Origin: a virus
IMG/VR virus record: IMGVR_UViG_3300047476_002078
Span: 168,802-232,801 of that record
Strand: one strand, 5' to 3'
Length of the DNA: 64,000 nucleotides
The notes under the pieces are model-generated. The model did no database searches and had not been told where the DNA came from. It saw nothing but the letters and a program-made list of their open reading frames with translations. Below are positions 40,631 to 50,776 of this stretch, piece by piece (the first letter of the stretch is position 1; each line of letters begins with the position of its first letter). The translations under genes and the position numbers were made by a program.

Positions 40631-41914
40631 TTAACCGTATAAAGTCAGTGTAGCAAATTTGTTTGGATAAATAATAAAACTATCTAATCTAACAGTTCCA
40701 GCATTTGCAGATATTTCAATGCGAGGTTGTAGCCAACGTGTGTTTGTCGGTAATGTACCTGCGGTTGAGCCTTCTTTTGTACTTATATTTTGAACATAAG
40801 CGTATGTCGTACTGTTATAAACTACACCATTAGCTAGAAAATTATTTTGAACAGCATTATGAGAAATTTCTGTTTGTGTTGAATCAAACCCTCTATATCC
40901 AAGGCTAATTGTAGCACTCGCAGTTGAGGCGTAGTTAGCGAATCCTCCGATTCCTACATCTGGATTAACAGCATATACTGTATTTAAAACCCAGACTCCT
41001 GTTCCAGTAAATTCAAACGCACCTGTTCCCATTTTTGAAGGAGCGGAAGCATTGTATGTAACAGTTCCCGTCCCTGAAATTAACTGAAAAAAAGCAAGCC
41101 CTGAAGATTTTTGAGCATAGTTAATTGGGCAAAAAACTTCATTACTGTATGATTGAAAAAACATTGGAGTAATGTTTATTCTGATTCCATCTGTTTCATC
41201 GGTATTTCCAACCAGAACTACTAATCCATGATCGGGTTTTTCAGAAGTAACTGCACCTGCTACTGTTTGACTAAGATAACACGAAGCATTTGAACCTATA
41301 GGAATTATTGTGTTTGAAAACGGTAAAGAAGATGCGGTCAGTCCTGTGCTTGGTGCTAATCCAGAGATGTAAACATCTCCAGTACCTCCGGAAACATTTT
41401 GAATAATACCAACAGCTTTCGCATTGGTAAGACTATCAGCTATCGCAGGAACATAAGAGGAACCATCAAATCTGACTATATTTCCGTTAGAGCATCCCAC
41501 TTGAGGAACTTGTCTCAGTACGCTCCCGATTTCATTTTTAATTGATGTTATTATTGTAGAGCTATTTAACGCTATGCCTAAAAAAACAGGTAGGCTAGGT
41601 TTTGTGCTTGTTAATCCACCTGCCGTAGTTGAACTCAGATAATATGACGTTCCTGCCGTTAATCCACTGAATCCAGACAAAATTCCATTAGCGATAATTA
41701 AATCACCTGTATTTGTATCAGAATTTTTATTTACAATAAAACCTATAGCATCGGCGTTGGTTGAGGTGTCTGCTTGAGCTTGGACAAAAATGGTTCCGTT
41801 GAACCGAACAACATCTCCATCATTAACAGAAGGGTCGATTGCCACGCTTAAAATATATTGTGTATTTACTCTAGGGTCGTCGCCCTTAATCCACCAGATC
41901 GTAGGTTGTGTCAT
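40631..41914 (-). CDS. tail fibre protein with repeated modules
   Basis: 427 residues from the ATG after GAGGA; a TTG upstream is less likely. Two copies of the module of about 90 residues (DVVRFNGTIFVQAQADTSTN with AIGFIVN; NIVRFDGSSYVPAIADSLTN with AVGIIQN) are related to those in the 28502-30277 protein. The C-terminal ~150 residues are a distinct beta-rich domain (LSLGYRGFDSTQTEIS-type). Probably a tail fibre attached beyond the baseplate spike gene. Confidence 0.82.
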   Translation of the reverse strand: MTQPTIWWIKGDDPRVNTQYILSVAIDPSVNDGDVVRFNGTIFVQAQADTSTNADAIGFIVNKNSDTNTGDLIIANGILSGFSGLTAGTSYYLSSTTAGGLTSTKPSLPVFLGIALNSSTIITSIKNEIGSVLRQVPQVGCSNGNIVRFDGSSYVPAIADSLTNAKAVGIIQNVSGGTGDVYISGLAPSTGLTASSLPFSNTIIPIGSNASCYLSQTVAGAVTSEKPDHGLVVLVGNTDETDGIRINITPMFFQSYSNEVFCPINYAQKSSGLAFFQLISGTGTVTYNASAPSKMGTGAFEFTGTGVWVLNTVYAVNPDVGIGGFANYASTASATISLGYRGFDSTQTEISHNAVQNNFLANGVVYNSTTYAYVQNISTKEGSTAGTLPTNTRWLQPRIEISANAGTVRLDSFIIYPNKFATLTLYG

Positions 41915-41958
41915 ATTTAAAATCCTCAATTCATTGAAAAATTAGCCAAATATCACGT

Positions 41959-44007
41959 TTATATAGTGTTACATGTAACCGTTACTGCACCTATCAGAGG
42001 TAAACCTGTTAGATAATCCTTGTGCCCTGCGGGACCGGAATTCACAACTCCTCCTTGTGTACTACTGCCTATTCTTACAATAGGAGCTTTTGCAGTAATT
42101 TGGAGAGCTTTCATAGTTATCGTTAAAGCCTCTAGGCTCATTTGCCCGACTTTTGTTCCAATACTCACGTTTCCTAAAAGAGTCTCAATATTGATATTTC
42201 CAAGTTTTACTCCAACTTTAAAATTACCAATACCTACATCTGTGGTTTTTCCGCCAACTAAAATCTGTTCTTTATAGTTACCTGCTACTAATTTTTGAGT
42301 ATAACTTCCTAGAAGCATTTCTAGTTCTTTATCTCCTAACAAAATTCTTTCTTTATCGGCGGCTAAACCTCCAGCCGCTAAGTTAGGAGCAGCAATAACT
42401 ACTTTTCTTCCTGCTCCAATATTTGATTGGTAGTCTGCGGTAACATTTTCTTTTAAACCTCCACCGTAGTTATTAGATTTATCATTGATAAAGTTATCAA
42501 CTTTTTTACCTAAAACACGATGTTCTAGCTTTCCATGTATAAGATAAATGTCATCTCCTTTAACTTCAGTAAACCTATTACCGTCAATTACAAGATCAAC
42601 ATTATTTTTTATTCTTCCACGAATTGAATTTTTTCCTGCGTCTGAACCAACAATTTCAAAATTTAATCCGTTAGTCATTAGAACATCAAGGCTTCGATTG
42701 TTTGTAGATTCCCCACCTATAAATACTTGTGCTCCTCCAAGTAGATCAAGTATAAGAGATTTTCCATCTGAGGCTTCTTTACCAATCATCATTTTTAAAG
42801 AGCCTGCCATACCAATATTTGCTGATCTTCCAGCACCTAAAGGATGAATTGAACTACTCTTATCTAAACTAAACTCTAAAACTCCTTCTTTGGTAAAATT
42901 GAAAGATGTTAAAGTGTTTGGTATTTTAACTTGAAAAGCACCTGCTTGAGTTTTTTCTCCATTGATTCCGTTTTCATTAACTACTTGTTGTTCTGTGGCA
43001 ATGATATTGTCAGGAGTTCTTGTTTTATTATCTGCAAAAGTTACAGGCATTAAAATTTTGCCGTAGTTCTTTCTACCTTCTGAAGAAATAGCATCATTTC
43101 CTACTAAGGTTCCAACTACAAGAGATACGAGAGGCTTAGTTACCTTCCCACTTTCTTGTGAATTGTTTGCCTTGTATAAAGGGCTTAAATTAGCTCCACC
43201 ACTAGATTCTTCTGGTAAGTCTAAAGAAAGGTCTGAATATTCTTTTAAATCAAGTCTAAACTCGGTGTATCCGTTTATACCGTTATTGTCTATGGAAAGG
43301 GTTCCGTAAGGGTTTTGAGCGGTTTTAGGAGCATCTGTGACTCTATAAAAGAGTCTTCCATCTGTAAGATATTGAGAAGCATCTAGGAACTGAGTTCCAA
43401 AATCTTTGTTACCTATAAGTTCATTTCTATGAATAAAACCGAAGTTTATTCTTCCTGCTTTGGAGTTTAAAACTTGGTTCTGAGACATAATAGAAGCTAT
43501 TTGAGAAAAAGGGTCGAGATTTATTTCATTCATTGCTGAATTTTGTAAAAACACGCCTTCATCTAACCTTAAATCTGCTCCTGCTTTTGAGGACACCCAA
43601 AAGTCTCCGGGGTATAATTTCCAGTTTTTAAATCTTTGTGTTAGAGCAATTTGGTCTGAACTATTTTCTATATTACTTCTTAGATAAACAGGTTCAAAAT
43701 CGTAAGAAAAGAAAATATTGCGTGGAATGAATCCAAGAATACATGGGTATCCTTGATTATTGGCAAGTCTAAAATAATAACAAACTACAATTGAACCAAT
43801 ATCAGGCATACCTCCCATGAAACTGTTAGGAGCGATAAATGGATTTGCTACCATTACGTCAGTAGCGTAATTTTCTCCATCTAAGTATTTAATATCAACA
43901 GTGTGTTTAAAGTAATCAACTCTAGTGATTTCTGCGAATCTTAAAAAATCAAAACTTGTTCCACTACTTTTGAAATTGCTATAAGGTTTATTATCCCATT
44001 TTGCCAT
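41959..44007 (-). CDS. baseplate spike/gp5-VgrG-like protein
   Basis: 682 residues. The N-terminal OB-fold-like part (TVDIKYLDGENYATDVMVAN, then MPDIGSIVVCYYF) resembles baseplate assembly V/VgrG proteins. The middle carries structural loops, and the C-terminus has repeated short strands (KVGVKLGNINIETLLGNVSI; GKNSIRGRIKNNVDLVIDGN), typical of a beta-helix spike. It would form the central puncturing needle of the baseplate. No lysozyme motif was seen. Confidence 0.8.
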   Translation of the reverse strand: MAKWDNKPYSNFKSSGTSFDFLRFAEITRVDYFKHTVDIKYLDGENYATDVMVANPFIAPNSFMGGMPDIGSIVVCYYFRLANNQGYPCILGFIPRNIFFSYDFEPVYLRSNIENSSDQIALTQRFKNWKLYPGDFWVSSKAGADLRLDEGVFLQNSAMNEINLDPFSQIASIMSQNQVLNSKAGRINFGFIHRNELIGNKDFGTQFLDASQYLTDGRLFYRVTDAPKTAQNPYGTLSIDNNGINGYTEFRLDLKEYSDLSLDLPEESSGGANLSPLYKANNSQESGKVTKPLVSLVVGTLVGNDAISSEGRKNYGKILMPVTFADNKTRTPDNIIATEQQVVNENGINGEKTQAGAFQVKIPNTLTSFNFTKEGVLEFSLDKSSSIHPLGAGRSANIGMAGSLKMMIGKEASDGKSLILDLLGGAQVFIGGESTNNRSLDVLMTNGLNFEIVGSDAGKNSIRGRIKNNVDLVIDGNRFTEVKGDDIYLIHGKLEHRVLGKKVDNFINDKSNNYGGGLKENVTADYQSNIGAGRKVVIAAPNLAAGGLAADKERILLGDKELEMLLGSYTQKLVAGNYKEQILVGGKTTDVGIGNFKVGVKLGNINIETLLGNVSIGTKVGQMSLEALTITMKALQITAKAPIVRIGSSTQGGVVNSGPAGHKDYLTGLPLIGAVTVTCNTI

Positions 44008-44011
44008 ACGA

Positions 44012-46162
44012 TTACTTCTTTTCTTTCACATTAATATTAGTCATATCTTTAGCTTTAGGATTCTTTGATTCTTTTCTTGTTGTAGATACTGTAGCTCTTT
44101 CTTGTTTTCTGCTAGTTATATTCATGTTTGCAAGGGCTTCGGCAGGTCTTCTTCTTGTAATATCTTCTGTCAATAAAGAAGTATCTAAATCTAATGCTCC
44201 TGCTTTAGGTTGTAATATTCCAAAAGAGTCTAATATTAAATCTGCCCCGTGAGATATAATTCCAATAAGCTCATATCCATCATAGTCTGTTATGTTTTGA
44301 ACTTGATTATTATAGAAAGGTACTTGTTTATCTGAACTTCTAGCTTTTGATACTGTTCTTACTCTTGAAAAGTTTGTAGCCGTTCCAACTATTTGACCTT
44401 TTCTTTCTGCTTCTAAATGCTGTCTATCTATAAAAGTTTTAGGAAGATTGCTTGAAACGTCTTGTGCAGGTCTTAGCGTCATGCTTGAACCCAAGTCTGA
44501 TTTATATCTAAACGCTTCGACTGTTAATGTGGTTTGAAAAGAATTACCGAAGGAGAAGCTATGGTTTATTCCTGTTACATAAGCATAGCAATCTCGTGAT
44601 TCAAAATAAATTGGAAAGCCCAATTTTATTTCAGGGGTTCCAATAATAGTTATAGTTCCTTGAGTTCTTCTTGAATTATAAATATCCATTTGATTTTGAG
44701 CATAGATAGCTAACAATTGAGTAAATGATATTTTACCGCTTCTTCTAACCATCATTTGCATGTCGGTTTGTTGTGAACGTATTCCAAACTGGCGAGCGAG
44801 TTTTGCATCTAAAGCAGAACCCATTTCTTTTATTTCAGAAGTCATTCCTACTTCTTGAGATATGTTTCCTCTAACAGAAAAAACAGTCATCACATCATCT
44901 GTTTCTTGAAGAGAAAAAGACATTACATCTTCATCTTTAACAACAAAAGGTCTGTAAGTTTTTACATCTAAATTAAACAAAGGAGGTTTAAAATAAATTG
45001 TTCCATCTAGTGACATGAAGAATTCATACCCTATATAGTCTCTACAAATAATACAAATATCTAGTAATGCTTGGTACTCAGAATTGATGACATCTATTCC
45101 AACTAATTGTCCAAAAGGTGCTGCGTTTTCTATTAGTTTATCTAACTCACGCTCAATGGTATTATCTCTAAAATTATTTCCTATAGCTCTTGACTCAGCA
45201 TCACTAATAACATTTATTTGACCTTTGAACACGTTAGAATCAGCTTCTTCAATTAGTTCTTCTCTTTGATCGTAAACTTCTTTTTTTCCAGTTACTTGTT
45301 TTTCGTCAGTGTTTAATTTTTTCTCATTCTTTTTAACAAGACTAGCTGGTGGAGTGTACCCGTATATAATCATGGATAGTAGATTTGTATCTGACCTCTC
45401 TGGAACAGAACCATCAAAAATCAACTGGAACCTGTTTCTCCAGTAACTTTCAACCATAGCATCTCTTTGAATATCTTTAAAGGTTTTAGCCTCGGCTTGA
45501 GGGTCAAATACTACATTTCGTATAGCAAAAGCCACGTTGTTAAATGTTTCCGGAACTACTACAGCATTTATGAATTTATTTCCGTAATCTCCTCCACCTA
45601 ATGCCCAATTTACTAATTTTTTAACTAACTCTTTTGGACTCTCATCTTTGAAGTTACTTGCAAAAACCGTTGCCGAAGCCCCTGTTGATACAGCATTAAG
45701 AATACTTGGATGATGATTGGTTTTTACTATTTTTAACCAATATAACAAATCTTGACACTGGAATGATAGACTATGTTGATCTCCAGAGTAGTCATCTGAA
45801 ATTGAAGTAATGATTCCATGAAATTGCTGATAAGCTTTTGGTAAACTTAAACTTCCATCATCATCATAAAGGTAAAACCTACCTTTGATGAATATTTTAA
45901 TTTCACTCATTACAGGTATGAGACACTTACCGTTTTTAAAATACTTAAATTCTTCATTTCTAGGAACAATTATTGTAAAGCTTGCTGTAGATGGAGGGCT
46001 ATCGACGTTACCATTGATATTTATCTGCGATATATCGTCGTTAAAAGGTACTCGTTGCCCATTAGAAGATGAAATAAAAGATTCTTGGTTTATGATAACA
46101 AATGCGTCTGGAGCGACACGTTTTAAATTTTTTTGTTTTTGACCGTTTTTTATATTCTTCAT
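44012..46162 (-). CDS. baseplate hub protein (gp27/GpD-like)
   Basis: 716 residues, TAATG overlap with upstream gene. N-terminal beta-rich domain (ISQININGNVDSPPSTASFT, then IKIFIKGRFYLYDDDG, FHGIITSISDDYSGDQHSL) resembles tail hub/late control D proteins, and the C-terminal part (TITIIGTPEIKLGFPIYFES with ITGINHSFSFGNSF) matches the second hub barrel. The middle is a long insertion. It likely connects tape measure and spike. The C-terminus is basic and disordered. Confidence 0.78.
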   Translation of the reverse strand: MKNIKNGQKQKNLKRVAPDAFVIINQESFISSSNGQRVPFNDDISQININGNVDSPPSTASFTIIVPRNEEFKYFKNGKCLIPVMSEIKIFIKGRFYLYDDDGSLSLPKAYQQFHGIITSISDDYSGDQHSLSFQCQDLLYWLKIVKTNHHPSILNAVSTGASATVFASNFKDESPKELVKKLVNWALGGGDYGNKFINAVVVPETFNNVAFAIRNVVFDPQAEAKTFKDIQRDAMVESYWRNRFQLIFDGSVPERSDTNLLSMIIYGYTPPASLVKKNEKKLNTDEKQVTGKKEVYDQREELIEEADSNVFKGQINVISDAESRAIGNNFRDNTIERELDKLIENAAPFGQLVGIDVINSEYQALLDICIICRDYIGYEFFMSLDGTIYFKPPLFNLDVKTYRPFVVKDEDVMSFSLQETDDVMTVFSVRGNISQEVGMTSEIKEMGSALDAKLARQFGIRSQQTDMQMMVRRSGKISFTQLLAIYAQNQMDIYNSRRTQGTITIIGTPEIKLGFPIYFESRDCYAYVTGINHSFSFGNSFQTTLTVEAFRYKSDLGSSMTLRPAQDVSSNLPKTFIDRQHLEAERKGQIVGTATNFSRVRTVSKARSSDKQVPFYNNQVQNITDYDGYELIGIISHGADLILDSFGILQPKAGALDLDTSLLTEDITRRRPAEALANMNITSRKQERATVSTTRKESKNPKAKDMTNINVKEKK

Positions 46163-47319
46163 TATCTTTGTTGTATTCTTTTAGTTAATGATGCTACGCC
46201 TCCAGAAGTCTGTTGACCGAACTGATAAGGCTTTCCGTTATTACTAGAGTTCGCTAAGTTTTGAAGTCTCAAACTTTCTTGAGTGTTATTAGCTATTGTA
46301 GATAAAAAGTTTTGTCTTGCTATTCTGTTTTGCTGTTCTAAGAAATTTGATTGTTCTACTGTTGATTGAGTAGGAACTAATCTGACAGCACCTTGTCTTA
46401 GTTGCTGTACGTTAGTCCCAGAAGGAGTGATGTCATGGATGCTGATAGATTCAGAAACATTAAAGGTAAATGTATATTCTAATGTAAAAGGTTTATCTAC
46501 AGATTCGGTAATTGAAAACGAGTCAAAAGTACCTCTGAATAGTTCATATCCGTACAATATTTCAATATACCCTACATCCAAAATTCTTCTATTAGTGCTA
46601 GGAGCGTCTTCTGAGCCTTCGTAGCTGTTACCGTATAAGCACCCATTATTTCTGAATATCTGAATTAAATTCATTAAATTTGTAAAAGACGGTGTTTGTC
46701 TTTTATATGTTCTCGTTAAACCTGTTTCTTGAGTATAAAAACCTCCAATAGAACCAGTAGCAGTTATTTGTTCTAATTCTTCTCCCCACCTTTCAGTCTT
46801 GATTCCATTACGAACATAGTTATTATTTTGTACTTTATTATTCGCTCTTGACCAATTAGCTGGATTTACAAATAAAAAAAATGGGGGCGGAGCTAAAAAA
46901 TTTTCAGCTTGAACAACTCCGGGTAAAATAACATTAAAAATCATAGGCATTAGTGGTATTCGTGAAGGAATTAAACCTTTTAAATATTTAGCCTGCAAAG
47001 AAACCTTGTATGTGTCTAATGTTTGAAGTCTTGTAAAAGCTTCATTGCTTTCATTAATATCACTTCTATCAAACAACCTATTACCACGTATTTGATTGAT
47101 TCCTGACCGTGAAACTCTAGGGTCTAAATCTAATTTATATTGAGACATCAATTGATTTATTCTTGTTTGAGTAGAGGCTGTAAAAAGAGGCTCACCTTTT
47201 GTACTTGTAGCATTAAAAATCTGTTTGTTTAAATTTAATAGTCGCTCATCTGCCGATTTTTGAACCTCTTCTTTGAAAGTTCCTAAACTTTGTGCCCAAG
47301 ACCTTAGTGTTCCACTCAT
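46162..47319 (-). CDS. tail/baseplate protein, paralogue 2
   Basis: 385 residues. The central part (residues about 150-300) matches the neighbouring 47316-47843 protein: FFLFVNPANWS, ERWGEELEQI, ATGSIGGFYTQETGL, LIQIFRNNGCLYGN and FDSFSITESVDKPF. The N-terminal 130 residues and Gln/Asn/Ser-rich C-terminus are additional. A structural role between tape measure and hub is inferred from order. Confidence 0.75.
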   Translation of the reverse strand: MSGTLRSWAQSLGTFKEEVQKSADERLLNLNKQIFNATSTKGEPLFTASTQTRINQLMSQYKLDLDPRVSRSGINQIRGNRLFDRSDINESNEAFTRLQTLDTYKVSLQAKYLKGLIPSRIPLMPMIFNVILPGVVQAENFLAPPPFFLFVNPANWSRANNKVQNNNYVRNGIKTERWGEELEQITATGSIGGFYTQETGLTRTYKRQTPSFTNLMNLIQIFRNNGCLYGNSYEGSEDAPSTNRRILDVGYIEILYGYELFRGTFDSFSITESVDKPFTLEYTFTFNVSESISIHDITPSGTNVQQLRQGAVRLVPTQSTVEQSNFLEQQNRIARQNFLSTIANNTQESLRLQNLANSSNNGKPYQFGQQTSGGVASLTKRIQQR

Positions 47320-47843
47320 ACTATAACCTGTGTCCTTTTAACTTCAAAAGCAAAATTAAATACATATCTAAAAGGATTATCTATAGTTTCGTCCCAATTG
47401 AATGATTGAAATTGACCAAAAAGTTTATAGGTATCATATTCAATGAAAACATCTCCTTGGTTTACAATGTTTCCAAGATTGTCATACACACAAGCGTTAT
47501 TTTTATAAATGGCTAGTATTTCTTGAAAATTTATCATGGATAAAGTTTCGTGCCTTCTTGTTACATTTAAACCTGTTTCTAAACTGAGAAAAGAGCCAGT
47601 AGATGCTTCAATGTTTACAACGTCTAGTTCATCGCCCCAATGCTCCTCAATCCACCCACCTCTCGTTCTTTGTCTTGTGATTATCTTTTTGTATTGAAAA
47701 TTTATGCTTGTCGGGTTTATGTGAAATTGAATAACAGGAATGAAAACTCTTCTATTAGAAGTATCAACAAGATTTTCAATACCTATCTTAAAAGGTATCA
47801 CTTCTAGTTTACTTGAAGGTCTGGCAGGGGTTCTAATTCTCAT
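47316..47843 (-). CDS. tail/baseplate protein, paralogue 1
   Basis: 175 residues. Shares FHINPTSINFQYKK, GGWIEEHWGDELDVVNIEAS, TGSFLSLETGL, LAIYKNNACVYDN and FQSFNWDETIDNPF with the downstream protein, so the two arose by duplication. It is essentially the shared core alone. It is coupled both ways (TAATG and ATGA). It is probably a ring protein below the tape measure. Confidence 0.75.
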   Translation of the reverse strand: MRIRTPARPSSKLEVIPFKIGIENLVDTSNRRVFIPVIQFHINPTSINFQYKKIITRQRTRGGWIEEHWGDELDVVNIEASTGSFLSLETGLNVTRRHETLSMINFQEILAIYKNNACVYDNLGNIVNQGDVFIEYDTYKLFGQFQSFNWDETIDNPFRYVFNFAFEVKRTQVIV

Positions 47844-50461
47844 TAACTATTTCTCTGTTGCTCGTAATTAATTTTTTTGACAATTGTTTTTAAAGCTTCT
47901 CCATTTTCTAGTTGTAGGACAGCATCTATATTAATAACGGTTTGACCTTGAGATGTTCCTGCTTGATTTGCGGTTTTGTTTTTAGCACCGTCTTCAATAT
48001 AAGTTGTAGATTTTTTTTCAGGTAAATCATCCCATGAACCAGTAGAGCCTTTTCCTTTAAATGTTCCACCTTTTGTATCAAAAGGCATAGTTCCCCAAGG
48101 ATTAAACTCTTCAGGTTTTGTTTCAGGTCTAGGAAAAATTAAACCGTCTTGTTTTTCTATTGAAGGTGAAATCATATTCTCTTTTAACATATTCTTTTTT
48201 TGTTCAGGGGTGGCTCTATAGTAATACATACTTTTTTTAATATCTGAACCTGCTGCCGATGTTTGATTACTATAAGCCCTTTCTTTAGATTGTTGTATTA
48301 ATCTTTCTGCTTCACTTCTTAGTCTTTCTTGATTTTTTTCTGTGTCTCTAGCATTTTTTAGTCTTTTGTCTCTTTCTTCTCTATTTCCTTTCCATCCAAA
48401 TAAATCTAAAATTACATTTACAGCTTCTTCTAGTAAATTAGCTATGCTTACTAGAATGTTATTTGTCATATCCCCAGCACCACTTATCGCTGTGACTGTT
48501 CTTGAGGCTATATTTTTTGCTTCTTCTGTTGCCTCAAGCTGTGCTTTAAAATTCTTATCAAATTCTGCGGAAGACATAACCTCCGCAGGGGTTTTTCCAG
48601 TCTGAATAGCTAATGTTTGAACTGTGCTTAAAAGAGTTCTCATGTCTTCAGCGGAACGGTCATACATCGCACCCATTACTTTTAATCTTTCTGGATTAAA
48701 AATAGCTTTATCTAAATCTTCATTAGTGTTTAGTTTTTGAGCATTTAGCATTGCCTTAACTTCGCCTGCAACACCTAAACCCCTTTCTATGGCAGCACCG
48801 CCTCTTAATGTTCCGCCTTTTTCTATTTCTTGAAGGTATCTCTGTCTTTCAAATAGCTGGTTTCTTTCTGCCTCAGACATTCCACCGATACCTCCCTCAA
48901 TCTGTTTTTGGATTTCTTTAAGTTCTATTTGAGCTTGTTTTCTATAAGCTCCTCCACTTAAAGCCATTCGACGAAATCCCTCGTCCATACCTTTAGTAGA
49001 AAAACCTGCTAAAGTATCCATCATTTTGGCTATTTGTTTTTGTGAATATCCTCCTCGGCTTCCTAAGTCGGACAGAACTTTAGAAAAAGTTTTTGTTTGA
49101 TCTACAAATATATTAAATTGTGCTGATACTGACTGAATCACAGATAAAAAATTATTTGCAGTCATGCTAGAATTTTTAATGTCGTGATTTAATGTTGCAA
49201 AAGTATCTTGAATAGAATCTATACCTTTTGCATAAGAGGAATAATACTCACCGACTATTTTTCCGCCTTCTTCAATATCTAATCCAAAATTTCTAGCAGC
49301 CGTAGCTGAAATTTCTGTAGCTCTAGTTAAATCTTTATACCCTCCAACCAAATTTTTAACACTCATTCCACTTTGCATTAAAGCGTTCATAGTGTTTTGG
49401 ATTTCTTCACTTGTTAATCTAAGATTATTCACTAACATAGGATTTTGTGCGTAAGACATTTTGTTTACTTCTTCGTTCAAATCTAAAATATCTCGATTTG
49501 ATAATCCTGCACTACCTATACCTTTGGCTAAGTTTCTATTTATTTCTTTTTGAGCAGCGTCAGCGGCTATCAATATACCACCTAAAGCAAATGCCCATCC
49601 CCCTAAAACATTTGTTAAAGTCGAAACAACTCCTGATAAAACTTTAAAAACTCCTCCAAGCTTTCCTCCAACCCCAGCTAGTTTACTGAATGTTTTTGCA
49701 GTATCTACCATTCCTTCTCTAACTTTAACCCCTTTACCTGACATACCTCCGCTTAATTTATCCGCTACTCCTGATAAGAAACTTTTAGTTTGTGTTTTTA
49801 AAGCAACCTTGGCACTTTGTTGAGAATATTTAAGACGTATCTCTTCTAACTTTGACTGCCTTTCAGAAGAATCTTCTATGTTTTCTAAAGTTGATAGCTG
49901 TTCTTTTAAATTACCTAGCTCTTTATCTATTAATTGGTTTCTTTTTTTTAAAGAATCCTCATCGTCAGATTCAAAAGTAGCCTGACTTCTTAATTGTTTT
50001 TCATACTCTGCGACAGCTTCATTCGCTTTCTGAAAGCCTTGCATGTCCCTGTTGTATTTTACTGTTTCGGTTTTTAATTTTTTGATATTAGCTTGTATTC
50101 TTTCAGCCGCTTCATTTTCAGCTTTACCGATATTTCTACCATCTTGAACTTTTGCAAGTATTTCTTGGTCTTTCCTGATTTGCTGATTAATTTTTAAAGC
50201 TCTATTTTGAAATCTCAATGCTTTTTTAGAATTATCAATGTTGCTAAAGCCTGTTTCTTTAAGAGCGTCGTTCAACTCTTTGGTTATTTTTATTGCGTCC
50301 ATTTGGGAGGTTTTAAACCTCTTAGAACTTAAAGCATTTAATTTACTGATAAGTTTGTTAGATTCAAGGGCTGTTTTAGTAACAGAATTTATGGCGGAAA
50401 TGGCTTCACCTGACTCCACTTCAAATGATAATTCAATACTTTGTTCGTCTTTTTTTGCCAT
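47843..50461 (-). CDS. tape measure protein
   Basis: 872 residues. The N-terminal ~250 residues are coiled coil (Lys/Glu/Gln heptads such as LNALSSKRFKTSQMDAIKIT, EAAERIQANIKKLKTETVKY). A hydrophobic segment (VLGGWAFALGGILIAADAA, about residues 285-303) and another near residue 660 are typical membrane-spanning parts. The middle is Gln/Ser/Ala-rich helical, and the C-terminus has a Ser/Gly/Pro-rich tail. It sets tail length and threads the tail lumen. TAATG coupling to the tail genes downstream. Confidence 0.85.
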   Translation of the reverse strand: MAKKDEQSIELSFEVESGEAISAINSVTKTALESNKLISKLNALSSKRFKTSQMDAIKITKELNDALKETGFSNIDNSKKALRFQNRALKINQQIRKDQEILAKVQDGRNIGKAENEAAERIQANIKKLKTETVKYNRDMQGFQKANEAVAEYEKQLRSQATFESDDEDSLKKRNQLIDKELGNLKEQLSTLENIEDSSERQSKLEEIRLKYSQQSAKVALKTQTKSFLSGVADKLSGGMSGKGVKVREGMVDTAKTFSKLAGVGGKLGGVFKVLSGVVSTLTNVLGGWAFALGGILIAADAAQKEINRNLAKGIGSAGLSNRDILDLNEEVNKMSYAQNPMLVNNLRLTSEEIQNTMNALMQSGMSVKNLVGGYKDLTRATEISATAARNFGLDIEEGGKIVGEYYSSYAKGIDSIQDTFATLNHDIKNSSMTANNFLSVIQSVSAQFNIFVDQTKTFSKVLSDLGSRGGYSQKQIAKMMDTLAGFSTKGMDEGFRRMALSGGAYRKQAQIELKEIQKQIEGGIGGMSEAERNQLFERQRYLQEIEKGGTLRGGAAIERGLGVAGEVKAMLNAQKLNTNEDLDKAIFNPERLKVMGAMYDRSAEDMRTLLSTVQTLAIQTGKTPAEVMSSAEFDKNFKAQLEATEEAKNIASRTVTAISGAGDMTNNILVSIANLLEEAVNVILDLFGWKGNREERDKRLKNARDTEKNQERLRSEAERLIQQSKERAYSNQTSAAGSDIKKSMYYYRATPEQKKNMLKENMISPSIEKQDGLIFPRPETKPEEFNPWGTMPFDTKGGTFKGKGSTGSWDDLPEKKSTTYIEDGAKNKTANQAGTSQGQTVINIDAVLQLENGEALKTIVKKINYEQQRNS

Positions 50462-50494
50462 GTACAGAATTCCTAAAAAATATGCCTACATATC

Positions 50495-50500
50495 TATAAT
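50495..50500 (+). promoter_or_regulatory. candidate -10 box
   Basis: TATAAT on the plus strand, 40 bases before the next plus-strand start. No -35 box was found at a suitable distance, so the evidence is weak. Confidence 0.25.
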
Positions 50501-50540
50501 AATTAAAGAACTAATTTGAGCGGTAAGAAGGAGAAATTAA

Positions 50541-50768
50541 ATGGAAGTTGTTGGTTTTTTCCCGTCCAAAGGTAAGATTGAATTTATTGTAGTTAAAAAC
50601 ACAAATAATCAATATCAGACCATTTCAAAAAACTTAAATTGGTATATTTCCGACAGATGGGGAGCTAAAGCTATTCTTGATTTCGCTATATCAAAAGGCT
50701 TTTTAGAGCTTCCAAAACCTATGGATTTTGACTTTTTTATCCATAACTTATCTCAATTTGAAAAGTAG
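50541..50768 (+). CDS. hypothetical small protein
   Basis: 75 residues, GGAGAAATTAA ribosome site. Compact mixed fold (EVVGFFPSKGKIEFIVVKNT, DRWGAKAILDFAISKGFLEL). No family was recognised. It is the first gene of the short plus-strand accessory run. Confidence 0.62.
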   Translation: MEVVGFFPSKGKIEFIVVKNTNNQYQTISKNLNWYISDRWGAKAILDFAISKGFLELPKPMDFDFFIHNLSQFEK

Positions 50769-50776
50769 GTATAACC

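Noticed and set aside
44001-44252. Open frames opposite the tail genes
   Set aside because: They are shadows of real genes on the other strand, without ribosome sites or protein-like composition.
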